Assembly: GCF_025244665.1 (NCBI RefSeq)
Contig: NZ_CP104205.1
Location: forward strand, 248,001 to 312,000
Length of the DNA: 64,000 bases
Origin: Maribacter litopenaei
GTDB lineage: Bacteria; Bacteroidota; Bacteroidia; Flavobacteriales; Flavobacteriaceae
Direction of reading: 5' to 3'
Part shown: positions 8,676 to 19,444 of the stretch, piece by piece
Position numbering within the stretch: the stretch's first letter is position 1
How the letters are laid out: every line of letters begins with the position of its first letter
Translations under genes and position numbers: made by a program
Notes under the pieces: generated by a model
The model's input: the letters and a program-made list of their open reading frames with translations, nothing else
Told to the model about the DNA's origin: nothing
Databases searched by the model: none

Positions 8676-10337
8676 ATGGATTTTCTCTCAGTATTCTCGT
8701 TCCTTGGTTTTACGTTACTTGTGGCCATTATCGCATGGTACGCTACCCGAAGTACCAACGAAAAATCATCCGATGGTTATTTTCTTGGGGGTCGGAGCTT
8801 AACGGCGGGGGTCATTGCGGGATCACTGTTGCTTACCAACCTATCAACGGAACAGATTGTAGGTTTGAATGGAAGTGCCTATAAAGATGGATTGTCCGTA
8901 ATGGCTTGGGAAACGCTCGCGGCCATGGCCATGGTGGTGACGGCGGTGTTTTTGTTGCCAAGATATTTAAAGGGAGGATTGACCACGGTACCCCAATTTT
9001 TGGCCGATCGATTCGATGTAACAACCAAAACAATCACTTCGGCACTCTTTTTAACAGGATATGTGGTAGTGTTATTGCCGGTCATATTGTATTACTGGAT
9101 CTGTGGCCATTAGTGGTATGTTCGATGTCCCTGGCATGTTCAATATCTCGGAGTCAGCGGCATTGGTATATTGTATTTGGGGAATAGGGATTATAGGTTC
9201 CATTTATGCCGTTTTTGGAGGGTTAAAGGCCGTTGCGGTTTCAGATAGTATCAATGCTATTGGACTTATTATAGGAGGAATTATGATTCCTGTTTTTGGT
9301 TTAATGGCTATTGGGGATGGAAGCGTGACGCAAGGTTTGGACGTTTTAATGACTGCCAATCCGAGAGCGATTCGACTCAACAGGGGAAAAGGGTCAAGAG
9401 GTTCCTTTTGTGACCATATTCACGGGTATGATGTTGGTGCAGTTATTCTATTGGGGTACCAACCAACAGATTATACAAAGGGCCTTGGGCGCTAAAAATT
9501 TGGCAGAGGGGCAGAAGGGCTTATTATTAGCGGCTTTCTTGAAAATTTTGGAGTCCTGTTATACTGGTGCTTCCAGGTATGATCGCATACTATTATTTTG
9601 AGGGAGGTTTGGCCTCCAGTGATTTGGCTTATCCTGAACTAGTGCGTGCGGTCCTGCCAAAGACCTTGGTCGGTTTTTTCGCGGCGGTATTGTTCGGGGC
9701 CATCCTCAGTTCCTTTAACAGTGTGCTGAATAGTTCGGTGACCCTGTTTGGCATCGATATCTACAAGCAGCATATTAATAAGGAAGCCTCAGAGGCAACC
9801 GTTGTGAAATACGGTAAGATTTTTGGAATTTGTTTGGCGTTGGCAGCGATGTTTATTGCACCCTTAATAGCAAATGCAGGTAGTTTGTTCAATTATCTTC
9901 AGGAAATCAATGGAATTTATAGCATTCCAATTTTCACCATAATAGTCGTGGGATATTTAACCAAGCGGGTCCCTGCGATTGCTGCTAAAATAGGTATCTT
10001 TTTAGGTTCTGCACTGTATATTATCAGCCAGTTTATTATGAAGCCCCATTTTATTGGTAACGCTTTGGAAGAAGCAAAAAATGCTGGAATAACCGATGCA
10101 GGGCAGCTTACCTTGGTAGAGGCCGATGCCTATCCTCACTATTTGCATGTAATGGCCATACTGTTCGTGATGAACTGTATAATCATGTTGGTTATTGGAA
10201 AGTTCTATCCAAGGAAAGAGGCTTTCGAATTAAGGTATACGGAACAAGTGGATATTTCACCCTATAAATACGTAAAACAAGGTGGTATCGCAGTAGTGCT
10301 GATTGTAGTGGCCATTTATGTCTATTTTGCGAAATAA
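8676..10337 (+). CDS. SGLT-type sodium:solute symporter, three frameshifts
   Basis: Member of the SSS family, about 13-14 membrane helices. The N-terminus (MDFLSVFSFLGFTLLVAI) is followed by SSDGYFLGGRSLTAGVIAGS, LLLTNLSTEQIVGLNG and GGLTTVPQFLADRF, which are typical of the sodium/sugar branch. The frame shifts near 9094 (ACTGG), 9362 (CCGAGAG) and 9550-9556. Removing one base at each restores an uninterrupted 552-residue protein; the first two fit the TCTGG/CCAGA pattern, the third does not clearly. Solute specificity cannot be read from the sequence; sugars or myo-inositol are usual for this branch. The PAP2 gene converges 1 bp downstream. No catabolic genes flank it. Confidence 0.8.
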
Positions 10338-10338
10338 G

Positions 10339-11173
10339 TTAAAACCGCAGATTCAGGCCCACTTGTCCTGGGCCAAAAGATAGGTTCCAACTTACTTTTT
10401 TGTCATGGTCATTATATTTACTGGTCGTATTTGGAATCCAAATACCTATCTATGGACTCTACGGTTGCAATACTAATTGCAAAGGCAAAAACCATATCGC
10501 TCAACCAGTGTTGCCCGTCCCGGACCCTAGAAATACCCGGTATGGCCCCAATAGTATAGATTCCCGCCTTTACCCAAGGATTTTTGAATTGTTTTGCTAT
10601 GGCATAGGCGTTCGTAAAGGCTAAAATGGCATGTCCGGAGGGGAAGGAGTGAAAGTTTCTGCTTGGATTAAAAGGGTCGAAAGTGTCCTTGCCCAATTCT
10701 GCGAGTGGCCGGGCTCTCCCTACTACAGATTTTAATACCTGCTGCAGTAGTCCTGCAGAAGTTGCGGATGCTACAAGTAGTACTCCTGTTCTTCTTAATT
10801 TTTCATTTTTTAGTAGTAACCCTGTAAAATAAACACCTGAAGTCGCTATATAATTATTCTCAGGATTTCCGTAGGTTTCCCCATAGTCACGAATCCATCT
10901 TGGAACACCTTCCCTATTGTTTCTAATAAACCGGGAGGTATTGTCATCGAACAGATATGTAAAACCCGTTGCTCCCACCACGGTACCAAAGTCTGCCCAT
11001 TGCTTCCCTTTCCAGTGAAATGGTCCGGTGTAAGAATGACCTACACTCGTAAAAATATTGCCCATATCATAGGTGAACATTTTCCAACGTGTATCCACTG
11101 TGTCTTGTGGTACCGTTTGAGCATTACCGTAAAAGCCTAGAAATAATAGAATGAAAAGGAATACCTGCTTCAA
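10339..11173 (-). CDS. PAP2 superfamily phosphatase, one frameshift near the end
   Basis: Membrane-associated phosphatidic-acid-phosphatase-like enzyme. All three catalytic motifs are present: KSVVGRARP, FPSGH and SRVRDGQHWLSD. It may dephosphorylate undecaprenyl-pyrophosphate or phospholipid-type substrates at the periplasmic face. The signal-like N-terminus is KQVFLFILLFLGFYGNAQ and the only in-frame start is TTG at 11173. The open frame stops at 10418, but a base inserted near 10422 (observed CCAGTAAA, CCAGAAA expected) hides a further tail ending SWNLSFGPGQVGLNLRF, a C-terminus I associate with the flavobacterial group. The repaired length is 277 residues. It converges with the symporter. 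Confidence 0.85.
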
Positions 11174-11278
11174 TTTTTTGATTTTAACCCTAAAGTATTA
11201 AAAAAGCTGAGGTTTCAAATGTGGTAAACATTAAAAAGGTAGCTCAAATCATATAATTATACAACTGAATACTCTTGT

Positions 11279-12182
11279 TCAAGAGAAAATATCCACTGCC
11301 AATCTAAATGTATTGGCGTGTGCTTCCACGATTGTCTTAATATCCTTGGAATATCCGCCACCCATACTGCATTGCAGGGGTATCCCGTGGTATTTACAGG
11401 TCATTAGTACATATTCGTCCCTTTCTTTGCAACCGCTAAGGGTCAGGCTTAAGGTGCCCAATTTATCTGTGTCCAAGACATCAACGCCACATAAATAGAA
11501 AATAAAATCTGGGCGGTGCTTTTGTATGAGTACTGGTAATGTTTCCTTTAAAATGGAAAGATATTCCTTATCCCCAGTTCCTTTTTGCAAGGGAATGTCC
11601 AAATTGGATGTTTCTTTTTTGAAGGGGTAATTACCTGCTCCGTGCATGGAAAAGGTAAATACGCTATCGTCTTTTTGAAAGATTTCCGCCGTGCCGTTCC
11701 CTTGATGTACGTCCAAATCAACGATCAATATGCGGTTTGCCAATTTTTTGGATTGTAAATACCGGGCACCGATCGCTTGGTCGTTCAACATACAAAAAGC
11801 CTCTCCTCTATTGCTATAAGCGTGATGAGTTCCGCCGGCAATGTTCATGGCAACACCAAATTCGAGTGCAAATTCACAGGCCTTCATAGTACCATCTGCA
11901 ATGATACGTTCCCTTTCTACCAAATTTTCGCTGAGCGGAAATCCTATTTTCCGTGCTTCCTTGTGGGGTATTTTAAGATTTAAAAGATCATAAAAATACT
12001 CTGGGTCATGGGCGGCAACAATGTGTTTGTCATTGGGGATTTCAGGAGCAAAGAAATTTTCATCAATACAAGTACCTTCATGTAGAAGCTGTTTGGGCAG
12101 CAGCTCGTATTTTATCATCGGGAAGCGATGACCCTCTCGGTAACGGATGTCTGTAAATGGGGTGGTAGGCGATTTTTAGCAT
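11279..12182 (-). CDS. Histone-deacetylase-family hydrolase (AcuC/HDAC-like), one frameshift
   Basis: Zinc-dependent deacetylase of the arginase/HDAC fold. Metal and catalytic residues are visible in GGTHHAY, DLDVHQGNGT and the C-terminal GGGYS. Candidate substrates are acetyl-polyamines or acetyl-lysine. The first residues are in a different frame: an ATG at 12182 gives MLKIAYHPIYRHPLP, then the minus-strand CCGAGAGGG at about 12137 breaks the frame. CCAGAGGG continues as EGHRFPMIKYELLP, the normal family N-terminus. The repaired length is 300 residues, as expected for bacterial members. It is divergent from the Sua5 gene with a 53-bp gap. No acetyltransferase or acetoin gene is adjacent. 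Confidence 0.85.
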
Positions 12183-12235
12183 CGATGTACTGTCAATGTG
12201 CAAAAATATGGAAACCTTAATTACCTTTGACCTCA

Positions 12236-13192
12236 ATGAATACTTCAATAACCACAGATCTTGAAAAATGCCGAAACCTTTTAAAGGAAGGGCAACTGAT
12301 TGCCATCCCTACGGAAACGGTCTATGGCTTGGCTGCCAATGCCTTGGATAGTAAGGCGGTAAAGCGCATTTTTGAGATGAAGGGCCGGCCTTCTTTCAAT
12401 CCGTTGATCGTACATATACATCAAATGGAGCAGCTGCCTATCTTGGCGAAGGATATTCCAAAAAAGGCCTATGATTTGGCGGAGGCTTTTTGGCCGGGTT
12501 CCCTAACCTTGATATTGCCCAAGCAGGACATAGTTCCTGAAATCATTACGGGCGGAAAGTCCACCGTAGGGGTGCGAATGCCCAATCACCCCTTGACTCA
12601 AGAACTTTTAAAAGGCTTGCCATTTCCCTTAGCAGCCCCCAGTGCCAATCCCTTTACGAGGGTGAGCCCAACCTCTGCCCAACATGTATGGGACTATTTT
12701 GGCGACAGAATACCGGCCATTTTGGACGGAGGTCCGTGTCAAGTAGGTTTGGAGTCCACGATTATAGGTTTTGAAGGTGACACACCCATTTTGTATCGGA
12801 AGGGAGGTATTCCCAGGGAGGCTATCGAGGCAGTTGTTGGTGAACTAAGGGTATCCACAGAAAATGAAACATCTCCGGAAGCCCCTGGCATGCTGCTCAA
12901 ACATTATTCGCCAAGAACCCCATTAATTGTCTGTGATGATATTAGGGAAGCTTTGAAACAGCATTCCCATAAGCGTATAGGGGTATTGAGTTTCTTTCAG
13001 GAAGATTTTCCGTCAGCCACCAAGGTTATTATCCTATCAAAAAACAAAATGATGGAAGAGGCGGCCATGTCCCTCTTTGAGGCTTTGCATACCTTGGATG
13101 CCAGCGGATTGGATTTGATTCTTGCCGAACGTTTTCGAGAAAAAGGCTTGGGCAGTAGTATCAACGACCGCTTGTTTCGGGCGCAGAACTAG
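12236..13192 (+). CDS. L-threonylcarbamoyladenylate synthase, Sua5/TsaC type
   Basis: Makes threonylcarbamoyl-AMP from threonine, bicarbonate and ATP, the first step of the t6A37 tRNA modification. The YrdC domain covers roughly residues 10-200: PTETVYGLAANA, KGRPSFNPLIVH, WPGSLTLIL, VGVRMPNHPL and AAPSANPFTRVSPT. The C-terminal third, after LLKHYSPRTPL, is the Sua5-specific domain, so this is the long form (318 residues) rather than TsaC-only. An upstream TTG at 12227 would add three residues, but the ATG at 12236 is preferred. The gene is intact and monocistronic, divergent from the HDAC-like gene. Confidence 0.92.
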   Translation: MNTSITTDLEKCRNLLKEGQLIAIPTETVYGLAANALDSKAVKRIFEMKGRPSFNPLIVHIHQMEQLPILAKDIPKKAYDLAEAFWPGSLTLILPKQDIVPEIITGGKSTVGVRMPNHPLTQELLKGLPFPLAAPSANPFTRVSPTSAQHVWDYFGDRIPAILDGGPCQVGLESTIIGFEGDTPILYRKGGIPREAIEAVVGELRVSTENETSPEAPGMLLKHYSPRTPLIVCDDIREALKQHSHKRIGVLSFFQEDFPSATKVIILSKNKMMEEAAMSLFEALHTLDASGLDLILAERFREKGLGSSINDRLFRAQN

Positions 13193-13224
13193 GGATGTTG
13201 GTGTATGTAGAAAACACCCCTAAA

Positions 13225-13240
13225 GTCCCCTTAAGGGGAC
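13225..13240. repeat. 16-bp perfect palindrome GTCCCCTTAAGGGGAC
   Basis: Lies between the Sua5 gene (+) and tex (-), in a 145-bp gap, 14 bases before a T-rich run (TCTTTTTTTA at about 13250-13260). It may act as a terminator for the Sua5 gene. Very similar CCCCTTAAGGGG-type palindromes are common dispersed repeats in flavobacterial intergenic regions, as far as I recall, so it may instead be one copy of such a repeat. No second copy was seen in this window. Confidence 0.5.
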
Positions 13241-13337
13241 ATTGGTTTCCTCTTTTTTTAATTTTCTCTAGTAGTTGGTGTGTAGGCATATCAACAATCT
13301 GAACTTTTCTATGCAGATATGCTGATGTAGGAAATCC

Positions 13338-15482
13338 TTACCTTTTGTGCAGCTTCAATTGAATCCGTTTTCTTGGAATGTCAACAGACAAAACTTTTAC
13401 GATAACCTGTTGATGCAGGCTCACATGGGCGTTTACATCCTTTACAAAGGTGTCCGCTAGATTGGAAACATGTATCAAGCCACTTTCCTTGATTCCGATG
13501 TCCACAAAACACCCAAAATTGGTAATGTTGTTCACGATGCCGGGTAACAACTGTCCAACTCGCAAATCCGATATCGTCTTTATATTTTGGTCAAAGGTAA
13601 ATACCTTGGCTTTTTCGCGACGGTCGAGTCCGGGTTTTTCCAATTCGGATAGAATATCCTCCAACGTAGGCAGTCCAATGGTATCCGAGCAATAGTTTTT
13701 TAAATCGATTTCCTTCAGAAGGGCCTTGTTTCCAATAAGTTCCGTTATTCCCTTCTTTTTGTCCGATGCCATTTTTTGCACGATGGAATAACTCTCCGGG
13801 TGCACGGCGGAATCGTCCAAGGGGTTTTGGGCATCCTTTATTCGGAGAAATCCTGCTCCTTGTTCAAAAGCCTTACCTCCCAATCGGGGAACGTCCATAA
13901 TTTCTTCCCGACTGCCAAAGGAACCATGCTGTTTTCTATGGGCCACTATATTTTCGGCCAATTTTGGTCCAATACCGGATACGTAACTCAACAATGGAAC
14001 GCTTGCCGTGTTGATGTTCACCCCAACGGAGTTTACACAGCTTTCCACCACGGAATCCAAGGATTTCTTGAGTTTCGTTTGATCCACATCGTGCTGGTAT
14101 TGGCCTACTCCTATGGATTTTGGGTCTATTTTCACCAATTCTGCCAAAGGATCCGCCAAGCGCCTACCTATGGAAACTGCTCCACGTACGGTAACATCGT
14201 AATTGGGAAATTCCTCCCGGGCAATTTTTGAGGCGGAATAAATAGAAGCTCCGGCCTCACTGACCACGAATACTTCTATTGGGTTTTTAAACGCCACCTT
14301 CTTTACTAATCGTTCCGTTTCCCTGGAGGCTGTTCCGTTTCCAATGGCAATAGCCTCAATTTTGTAGGCGTCGGCAAGTGAGCTCAATTTTTTAATGGCT
14401 CCTGAAGTGTCGTTTTGGGGTGCATGGGGATAAATGGTTTCATTGTGCAAAAGGTTTCCTTGCTCATCTAGGCACACCACCTTGCAACCCGTTCTAAATC
14501 CTGGGTCTATGGCTAAAATCCGTTTCTCACCCAAAGGTGCTCCTAACAACAATTGGCGAAGATTTTTGGAGAAAACGGCGATTGCTTCGTTATCTGCTTT
14601 TTCCTTGGCATTTTTCAGCAATTCATTGGAAAGTGAAGGAAAGAGTAAGCGTTTATAGGCATCGGCAATGGCCAATGCTATGTGTTCCGCACAGGCATTA
14701 TTTGTTTTGATGATTTTGTTCTCGATGCGTTCCAGTAATCGCTCATCGTCCAGTTCTATTTTTATTCGGATGATTTTTTCAGATTCCGCCCGTAAAATGG
14801 CCAATAGCCGGTGCGAGGGACAACGGTTCAAAGGTTCGCTCCAATCAAAATAATCCCGGTATTTTTGAGATTTTTCCTCATCTTTAGCCGCTGTCGACAC
14901 TTTTGTGGTAATCAACGCAAACCGTTCCAGCTGATTTCTGATTTGGTTTCGTATATCTGTACGTTCATTGATCCACTCTGAAATAATGTGACGGGCACCC
15001 TCTAAAGCTTCATCTTCGTTTTGCACCTCAGGTCCCAAGTATTTGGAAGCTATGAATTCAACGTCGTCTGAGCGCTGGGCCATGATAATTTTGGCCAAGG
15101 GTTCCAACCCTTGTTTTCTAGCCACTTCGGCCTTGGTCTTTTTACTTTTTTTGAAAGGAAGATATAGGTCTTCTAATTGGGTCAGGTCTTCCGCGGATTC
15201 AAATTTGGATTTTAACTCCGGCGTTAAAAGCTCTTGTTCCTCTACCGACTTTATAATTGTACTTTTTCTTTTTTCAAGGGCCTCAAATTGTTCCTTGAAC
15301 TGAACGATACTGCCAATCTGGACTTCGTCCAATCCACCTGTTGCTTCTTTCCTGTATCTTGATATAAAAGGGACGGTACAATCCTGGTTTAATAGGTCAA
15401 CCGTGTTTTGGATGGATTTTTCTGATAGCTTCGAATGAAGTATAATGTATTTGACCAAATTGTAATTATTGGTATCCTTCAT
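13338..15482 (-). CDS. tex: Tex-family RNA-binding transcription accessory protein
   Basis: A 714-residue protein with the full Tex architecture: N-terminal helical region including FISRYRKEATGGLDE, a YqgF/RNase-H-like domain (ILAIDPGFRTGCKV), a helix-hairpin-helix pair (VNINTASVPLLSYVSGIG), and a C-terminal S1 domain (LLPGIVNNITNFGCFVDIG). Tex binds nucleic acid and supports transcription and translation under stress. The length fits the family. It starts with ATG 27 bp after the metG stop on the same strand, so metG and tex may share a transcript. The gene is intact, including an undamaged CCAGATT (plus TCTGG near 15318). Confidence 0.92.
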   Translation of the reverse strand: MKDTNNYNLVKYIILHSKLSEKSIQNTVDLLNQDCTVPFISRYRKEATGGLDEVQIGSIVQFKEQFEALEKRKSTIIKSVEEQELLTPELKSKFESAEDLTQLEDLYLPFKKSKKTKAEVARKQGLEPLAKIIMAQRSDDVEFIASKYLGPEVQNEDEALEGARHIISEWINERTDIRNQIRNQLERFALITTKVSTAAKDEEKSQKYRDYFDWSEPLNRCPSHRLLAILRAESEKIIRIKIELDDERLLERIENKIIKTNNACAEHIALAIADAYKRLLFPSLSNELLKNAKEKADNEAIAVFSKNLRQLLLGAPLGEKRILAIDPGFRTGCKVVCLDEQGNLLHNETIYPHAPQNDTSGAIKKLSSLADAYKIEAIAIGNGTASRETERLVKKVAFKNPIEVFVVSEAGASIYSASKIAREEFPNYDVTVRGAVSIGRRLADPLAELVKIDPKSIGVGQYQHDVDQTKLKKSLDSVVESCVNSVGVNINTASVPLLSYVSGIGPKLAENIVAHRKQHGSFGSREEIMDVPRLGGKAFEQGAGFLRIKDAQNPLDDSAVHPESYSIVQKMASDKKKGITELIGNKALLKEIDLKNYCSDTIGLPTLEDILSELEKPGLDRREKAKVFTFDQNIKTISDLRVGQLLPGIVNNITNFGCFVDIGIKESGLIHVSNLADTFVKDVNAHVSLHQQVIVKVLSVDIPRKRIQLKLHKR

Positions 15483-15509
15483 AAATCAAATAAATATGAT
15501 TTTAAACTA

Positions 15510-17587
15510 TTAGCTAATGGTTAACCCATTACCAACTCCTTCTTCGTCAGGGTTTACAAATACCAATTTACCTTGCTTGTTCTCCGTCATCAAAATCATA
15601 CCCTCACTTTCTACCCCACGAAGGGCCCTAGGCGCTAGATTGACCAATACGGTCACTTTTTTACCCACAATTTCTTCCGGGGTAAAACTTTCGGCAATAC
15701 CGGAGACAATGGTACGAACATCCAAACCGGTATCCACTTTTAAGACCAATAATTTTTTGGCTTTTGGCATTTTCTCGGCTTCTATGATGGTTCCCACACG
15801 CATATCCAATTTGGAGAAATCATCAAAGGTAATCGTATCTTTTTGTGGCATAAGGGCTTTGTTTTCTTGTTGGTTTGATTTTTTTGTAGCTTCCAGCTTG
15901 TCCAGTTGCGCTTGAATTTCAGAGTCTTCTATTTTACGGAACAAAAGTTCGGATTGGCCTATGCTGTGTCCGAGAAGGCAAAAGGCTGTCTTTGGTAGAA
16001 ACTTCGTTCCAAGAAGTTTCGACTCCGTTCGACCTGACAGCCAAAATCGATTTCAATCTATCCGATGTAAACGGTAAAAAGGGTTCGCTTAACACGGCCA
16101 GTCCGGAAGCGATTTGCAAGGCAACATACATGATGGTTTTTACCCGTTGCTCATCTTCCTTGATAACCTTCCAAGGTTCGGCATCGGCCAAATATTTATT
16201 GCCCAATCTAGCCAAGTTCATGAGTTCTTGCCCTGCCTCCCTAAATCTATAGCGTTCCAAGGAATTAGAAATAATCTCCGGAAACTTTTTGAGCTCGTTC
16301 AGGGTTTCTTTGTCAACCTGCGTAAACTCACCTGGGTTTGGAACCTCTCCGTTATAATATTTCTGCGTAAGGACCACTACTCGGTTCACAAAATTTCCGA
16401 AAATGGCCACCAGCTCATTATTGTTCCTCGCCTGAAAATCTTTCCATGTAAAATCATTATCCTTTGTTTCCGGGGCATTGGCCGTTAAGGTATAACGAAG
16501 CACGTCCTGCATATTTGGAAAATCCTTTAAATACTCATGAAGCCATACCGCCCAGTTTTTGGAGGTAGAAAGTTTGTTTCCTTCCAAATTCAAGAATTCG
16601 TTGGCTGGTACGTTTTCTCGGAAGGATATAGTCACCATGTGCCTTAAGGATGGATGGAAAAATAATACAGTGGAATACAATGTTGTCCTTCCCTATAAAA
16701 TGGATCAATTTGGTGTCCTTGTCCTGCCAGTAGGTTTTCCAGTCCTTTCCTTCCCTTTCGGCCCATTCCTTAGTGGAGGATATATAGCCTATAGGAGCAT
16801 CAAACCAAACATAAAGCACTTTACCTTCACCACCTTTTACAGGCACAGGAATTCCCCAATCTAGATCTCGTGTAACAGCGCGTGGTTCCAAACCTCCATC
16901 GATCCATGACTTGCACTGACCATAAACATTGGGTTTCCAATCATCTTTATGGCCTTTTAAGATCCATTCCCTTAAAAAATCCTCATAGCGGTCCAAAGGC
17001 AAAAACCAATGGGTGGTTTCCTTGGTAGTCGGCTTACTGCCCGTTATGGTGGACTTAGGATTGATTAAATCGGTGGCATTCAGTGAAGACCCACAATTTT
17101 CACATTGGTCTCCGTAGGCCTCTTCATTACCACACTTTGGGCAGGTGCCAATAACAAAACGATCTGCCAAAAACTGTTTGGCTTCCTCGTCGTATAATTG
17201 CGCGGTGGTCTCCTCTATAAAATCCCCTTGTTCATACAATGTTTTAAAGAAACCAGATGCCGTTTCATGATGAACTTTTGCCGAGGTTCGGAGTAATTGT
17301 CAAACGAAATTCCAAAATCAGCAAAGGATGTTTTTATAATGTGGTGATATTTATCGATGACTTCCTTTGGTGTTACTCCCTCTTTTTTGGCTTTCATGGA
17401 AATTGCCACACCGTGTTCGTCACTTCCACAGACAAAGGCAACATCCTTACCGGTTAATCTTAAATATCTCGGCATAGATATCCGCAGGTACATAAACTCC
17501 GGCCAAATGGCCAATATGGATAGGATCGTTCGTGTAAGGTAGGGCCGCGGTAATCGTGTATCTTTTGGGTGTGAAGGTAGTCGACAT
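15510..17587 (-). CDS. metG: Methionyl-tRNA synthetase with C-terminal tRNA-binding domain, four frameshifts
   Basis: Charges tRNA-Met. The ATG at 17587 gives [20 protein letters not shown] followed by the HIGHLAG class I motif. Further features are [10 protein letters not shown], the zinc knuckle [17 protein letters not shown], the KMSKS-equivalent [11 protein letters not shown] (KLSTS), and a C-terminal EMAPII/Arc1-like OB fold ([18 protein letters not shown]). The frame breaks at about 17470, 17290, 16618 and 15971; three carry CCGAGA-type insertions and one a CCGA deletion. Correcting each to CCAGA gives 692 whole codons (691 residues), the Bacteroidota norm, and restores conserved residues such as NYSRTS. 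An essential gene cannot carry four real frameshifts, so these are read as sequence errors. The 16015-16042 segment near the domain junction looks like an in-frame repeat insertion. Confidence 0.92.
16015..16042. repeat. Candidate palindromic-repeat remnant inside metG
   Basis: On the plus strand AGTTTCGACTCCGTTCGACC followed by TGACAGCC. The core GAACGGAGTCGAAAC on the coding strand resembles the GAGCGTAGTCGAAG core of the three units in the ligase gene. It encodes RSNGVET, located between the anticodon-binding and tRNA-binding domains, a position where length is tolerant. Weaker than the ligase copies. Confidence 0.35.
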
Positions 17588-17651
17588 CAAAATAAATTAA
17601 AGGCACAAAAATAACCAATTTTAAAGCGGAGAGTAGCCTGTTTTATAAAAA

Positions 17652-17688
17652 AGAAAAAACCCTCGGTGTACAAGGTACGACCGAAGGT
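17652..17688 (-). terminator. Rho-independent terminator after the DUF1501 gene
   Basis: On the minus strand ACCTTCGGT, a 12-base loop, ACCGAGGGT, then TTTTTTCTTTTTT. The stem is 9 bp with one G-T pair. It lies 44 bp downstream of the DUF1501 stop and just before the metG promoter region, so it separates the two same-strand units. Confidence 0.75.
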
Positions 17689-17731
17689 CAAGTTACATAG
17701 TGGGGAAACAGTTTAAGCGACCATTACCGAC

Positions 17732-19414
17732 TTACTCATTTTCCTGGTTCTGTACACTTATCCTATAAATGTACTTTCCTGTCGATAGGTGCTTGGGCAC
17801 GCGCTCTCGTATGTTGATTTCTGTGGACCCCTCCAGCATCATTTCATTAAATACGGTGCCTACATGTTGTCCTAGAATATTGTAAAGTTGAATGTCTACC
17901 TGTGCCGAAAATGGCATTTCCAAGTAAATATGTGGTGTGCTATCCGTAGGATAGAAAGGTTTGTGTACAATGGCATTCAATAAATCCGGGTTTACGGGAT
18001 CCGTGCCTTCCTCGCCCGGTGGGGTAGGTGGTGTTACAGGTCCATCGCTGTAAACTATATCAGGAAAATCAGTACCACTACAGTTAAATCCTAAATTTAC
18101 AGGATTGTAAGGGTGGTTCAATAAATGTTGTTCTACCAATGGAATATCCACACATAACCATTCCGCTAAAACGGTGGCGTATAAATCTCGGAAGTCCATG
18201 GTGTACTCCAGGTTTCCACGGCCATCGGGGTTGTCCAAAGTGGGGTGGTCACCCACAAAGGCGCTGCCATTCAATCCCGAACCAAAGAACAGGGTTGGGG
18301 CCGCCTTTCCATGATCGGTACCATTGGAACCATTTTCGAATATCCTTCGTCCAAACTCTGAAAAGGTCATACTTAATACTTGGTTATCCTGTTGGGTATA
18401 TCCCAAGTCCTCATAGAAATTATTAAGGGCCACGGAAAGGTTTGTCATTAGTCGCTCGTGGGCAATAGGCTGGTTTCCGTGGGTATCAAAGCCTCCCATA
18501 GAGACCATATAAACCTTTGTTCCCAAGTTTCCTTTGATCAACCTTGCCAATAGTGCCATTTGGCGTGCAAATCCGTTGTCCTGGTATTCTACTTGGTTTT
18601 GGCCTCTTTCGTAAGCCTCATGTATCAACCCGGAATATTCATAGGTGGTATTTGCAACCCCTCTTAAAAACTTTAATTGATCTCCATACATACAGCCATT
18701 GAAAAGTGCATCATCCAAACCGTAAACAACCCCAGATTCTGCAATTTCCTGTAATTGATCTACATTGGAGGTCACAAAGGCATAGTTGGTTTCTTCTCCT
18801 TGGAAAATTAAATTCCCAAACTGTCCAATCTGTATGGCCGCCGGTGCAGCCGGAGGATTGATTAAATAATCGGGATAAATGTTTTCAAAGTGTCTTCCCA
18901 TCCATCCGGTATTTAGACCGCTAAAACCGGTTGTGGTCAAATCCGTATTGGCATAAATGTCAGAACCTGTAAAATGGGAGAGACTTTGATTTTCGTACCC
19001 TACTCCGTGCACTGCTTTAAATTGTCCATTTCCCCACATTGGCTCCAAAGCGCTCATGTAGGAAGGAACCCCAAATTCATCCGTTAACTTTAGGACCTTA
19101 CTTTCCGGGATATATATATTGGGCCTTGCATTGGCATAACTGTCATATTGCTCAATGGGTATAACGGTACTTAAACCATCATTACCTCCGGATAGTCGTA
19201 TAAGGATTAGGATGTTATCCGTTTCGGCCGCGGCGATTCCCGCAGTCAATGGAGAGGGAGAGGATGCCGTAATCATATTGGCTCCCAATAGCATAGAACC
19301 GGAACCGGCGATTCCCAATGCCTGTAAAAAGGAACGACGGCTCCATATTTGATGCTCTTTATCATGACCATCGTGTTCTAATCCTTTGTGGGGTGAATGG
19401 TGTGTATGGCACAT
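17732..19414 (-). CDS. DUF1501 family protein with Tat-like signal and sorting-like C-terminus
   Basis: A 560-residue secreted protein. Near the N-terminus SRRSFLQALGIAGSG is a twin-arginine-type signal within a His-rich leader (MCHTHHSPHKG). The sulfatase-fold-like DUF1501 body has LIRLSGGNDGLSTVIP, MSMGGFDTHGNQ and FSEFGRRIFENGSNGTDHG. After a Pro/Gly-rich linker (VTPPTPPGEEG) the last 80 residues (LYNILGQHVGTVF ... STGKYIYRISVQ) resemble a type IX secretion sorting domain. The DUF1800 partner ends 30 bp upstream on the same strand; the pairing is widespread and its biochemical role is unknown. A Tat leader followed by a T9SS tail suggests export as a folded protein and surface display (inference). 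Confidence 0.85.
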   Translation of the reverse strand: MCHTHHSPHKGLEHDGHDKEHQIWSRRSFLQALGIAGSGSMLLGANMITASSPSPLTAGIAAAETDNILILIRLSGGNDGLSTVIPIEQYDSYANARPNIYIPESKVLKLTDEFGVPSYMSALEPMWGNGQFKAVHGVGYENQSLSHFTGSDIYANTDLTTTGFSGLNTGWMGRHFENIYPDYLINPPAAPAAIQIGQFGNLIFQGEETNYAFVTSNVDQLQEIAESGVVYGLDDALFNGCMYGDQLKFLRGVANTTYEYSGLIHEAYERGQNQVEYQDNGFARQMALLARLIKGNLGTKVYMVSMGGFDTHGNQPIAHERLMTNLSVALNNFYEDLGYTQQDNQVLSMTFSEFGRRIFENGSNGTDHGKAAPTLFFGSGLNGSAFVGDHPTLDNPDGRGNLEYTMDFRDLYATVLAEWLCVDIPLVEQHLLNHPYNPVNLGFNCSGTDFPDIVYSDGPVTPPTPPGEEGTDPVNPDLLNAIVHKPFYPTDSTPHIYLEMPFSAQVDIQLYNILGQHVGTVFNEMMLEGSTEINIRERVPKHLSTGKYIYRISVQNQENE

Positions 19415-19444
19415 AGTAGTAGGTGTTGTTATTTTAATTGATAT

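Noticed and set aside
10400..10624. Plus-strand open frame over the PAP2 gene end
   Set aside because: It is antisense to the repaired PAP2 tail that ends GPGQVGLNLRF and is not coding-like.
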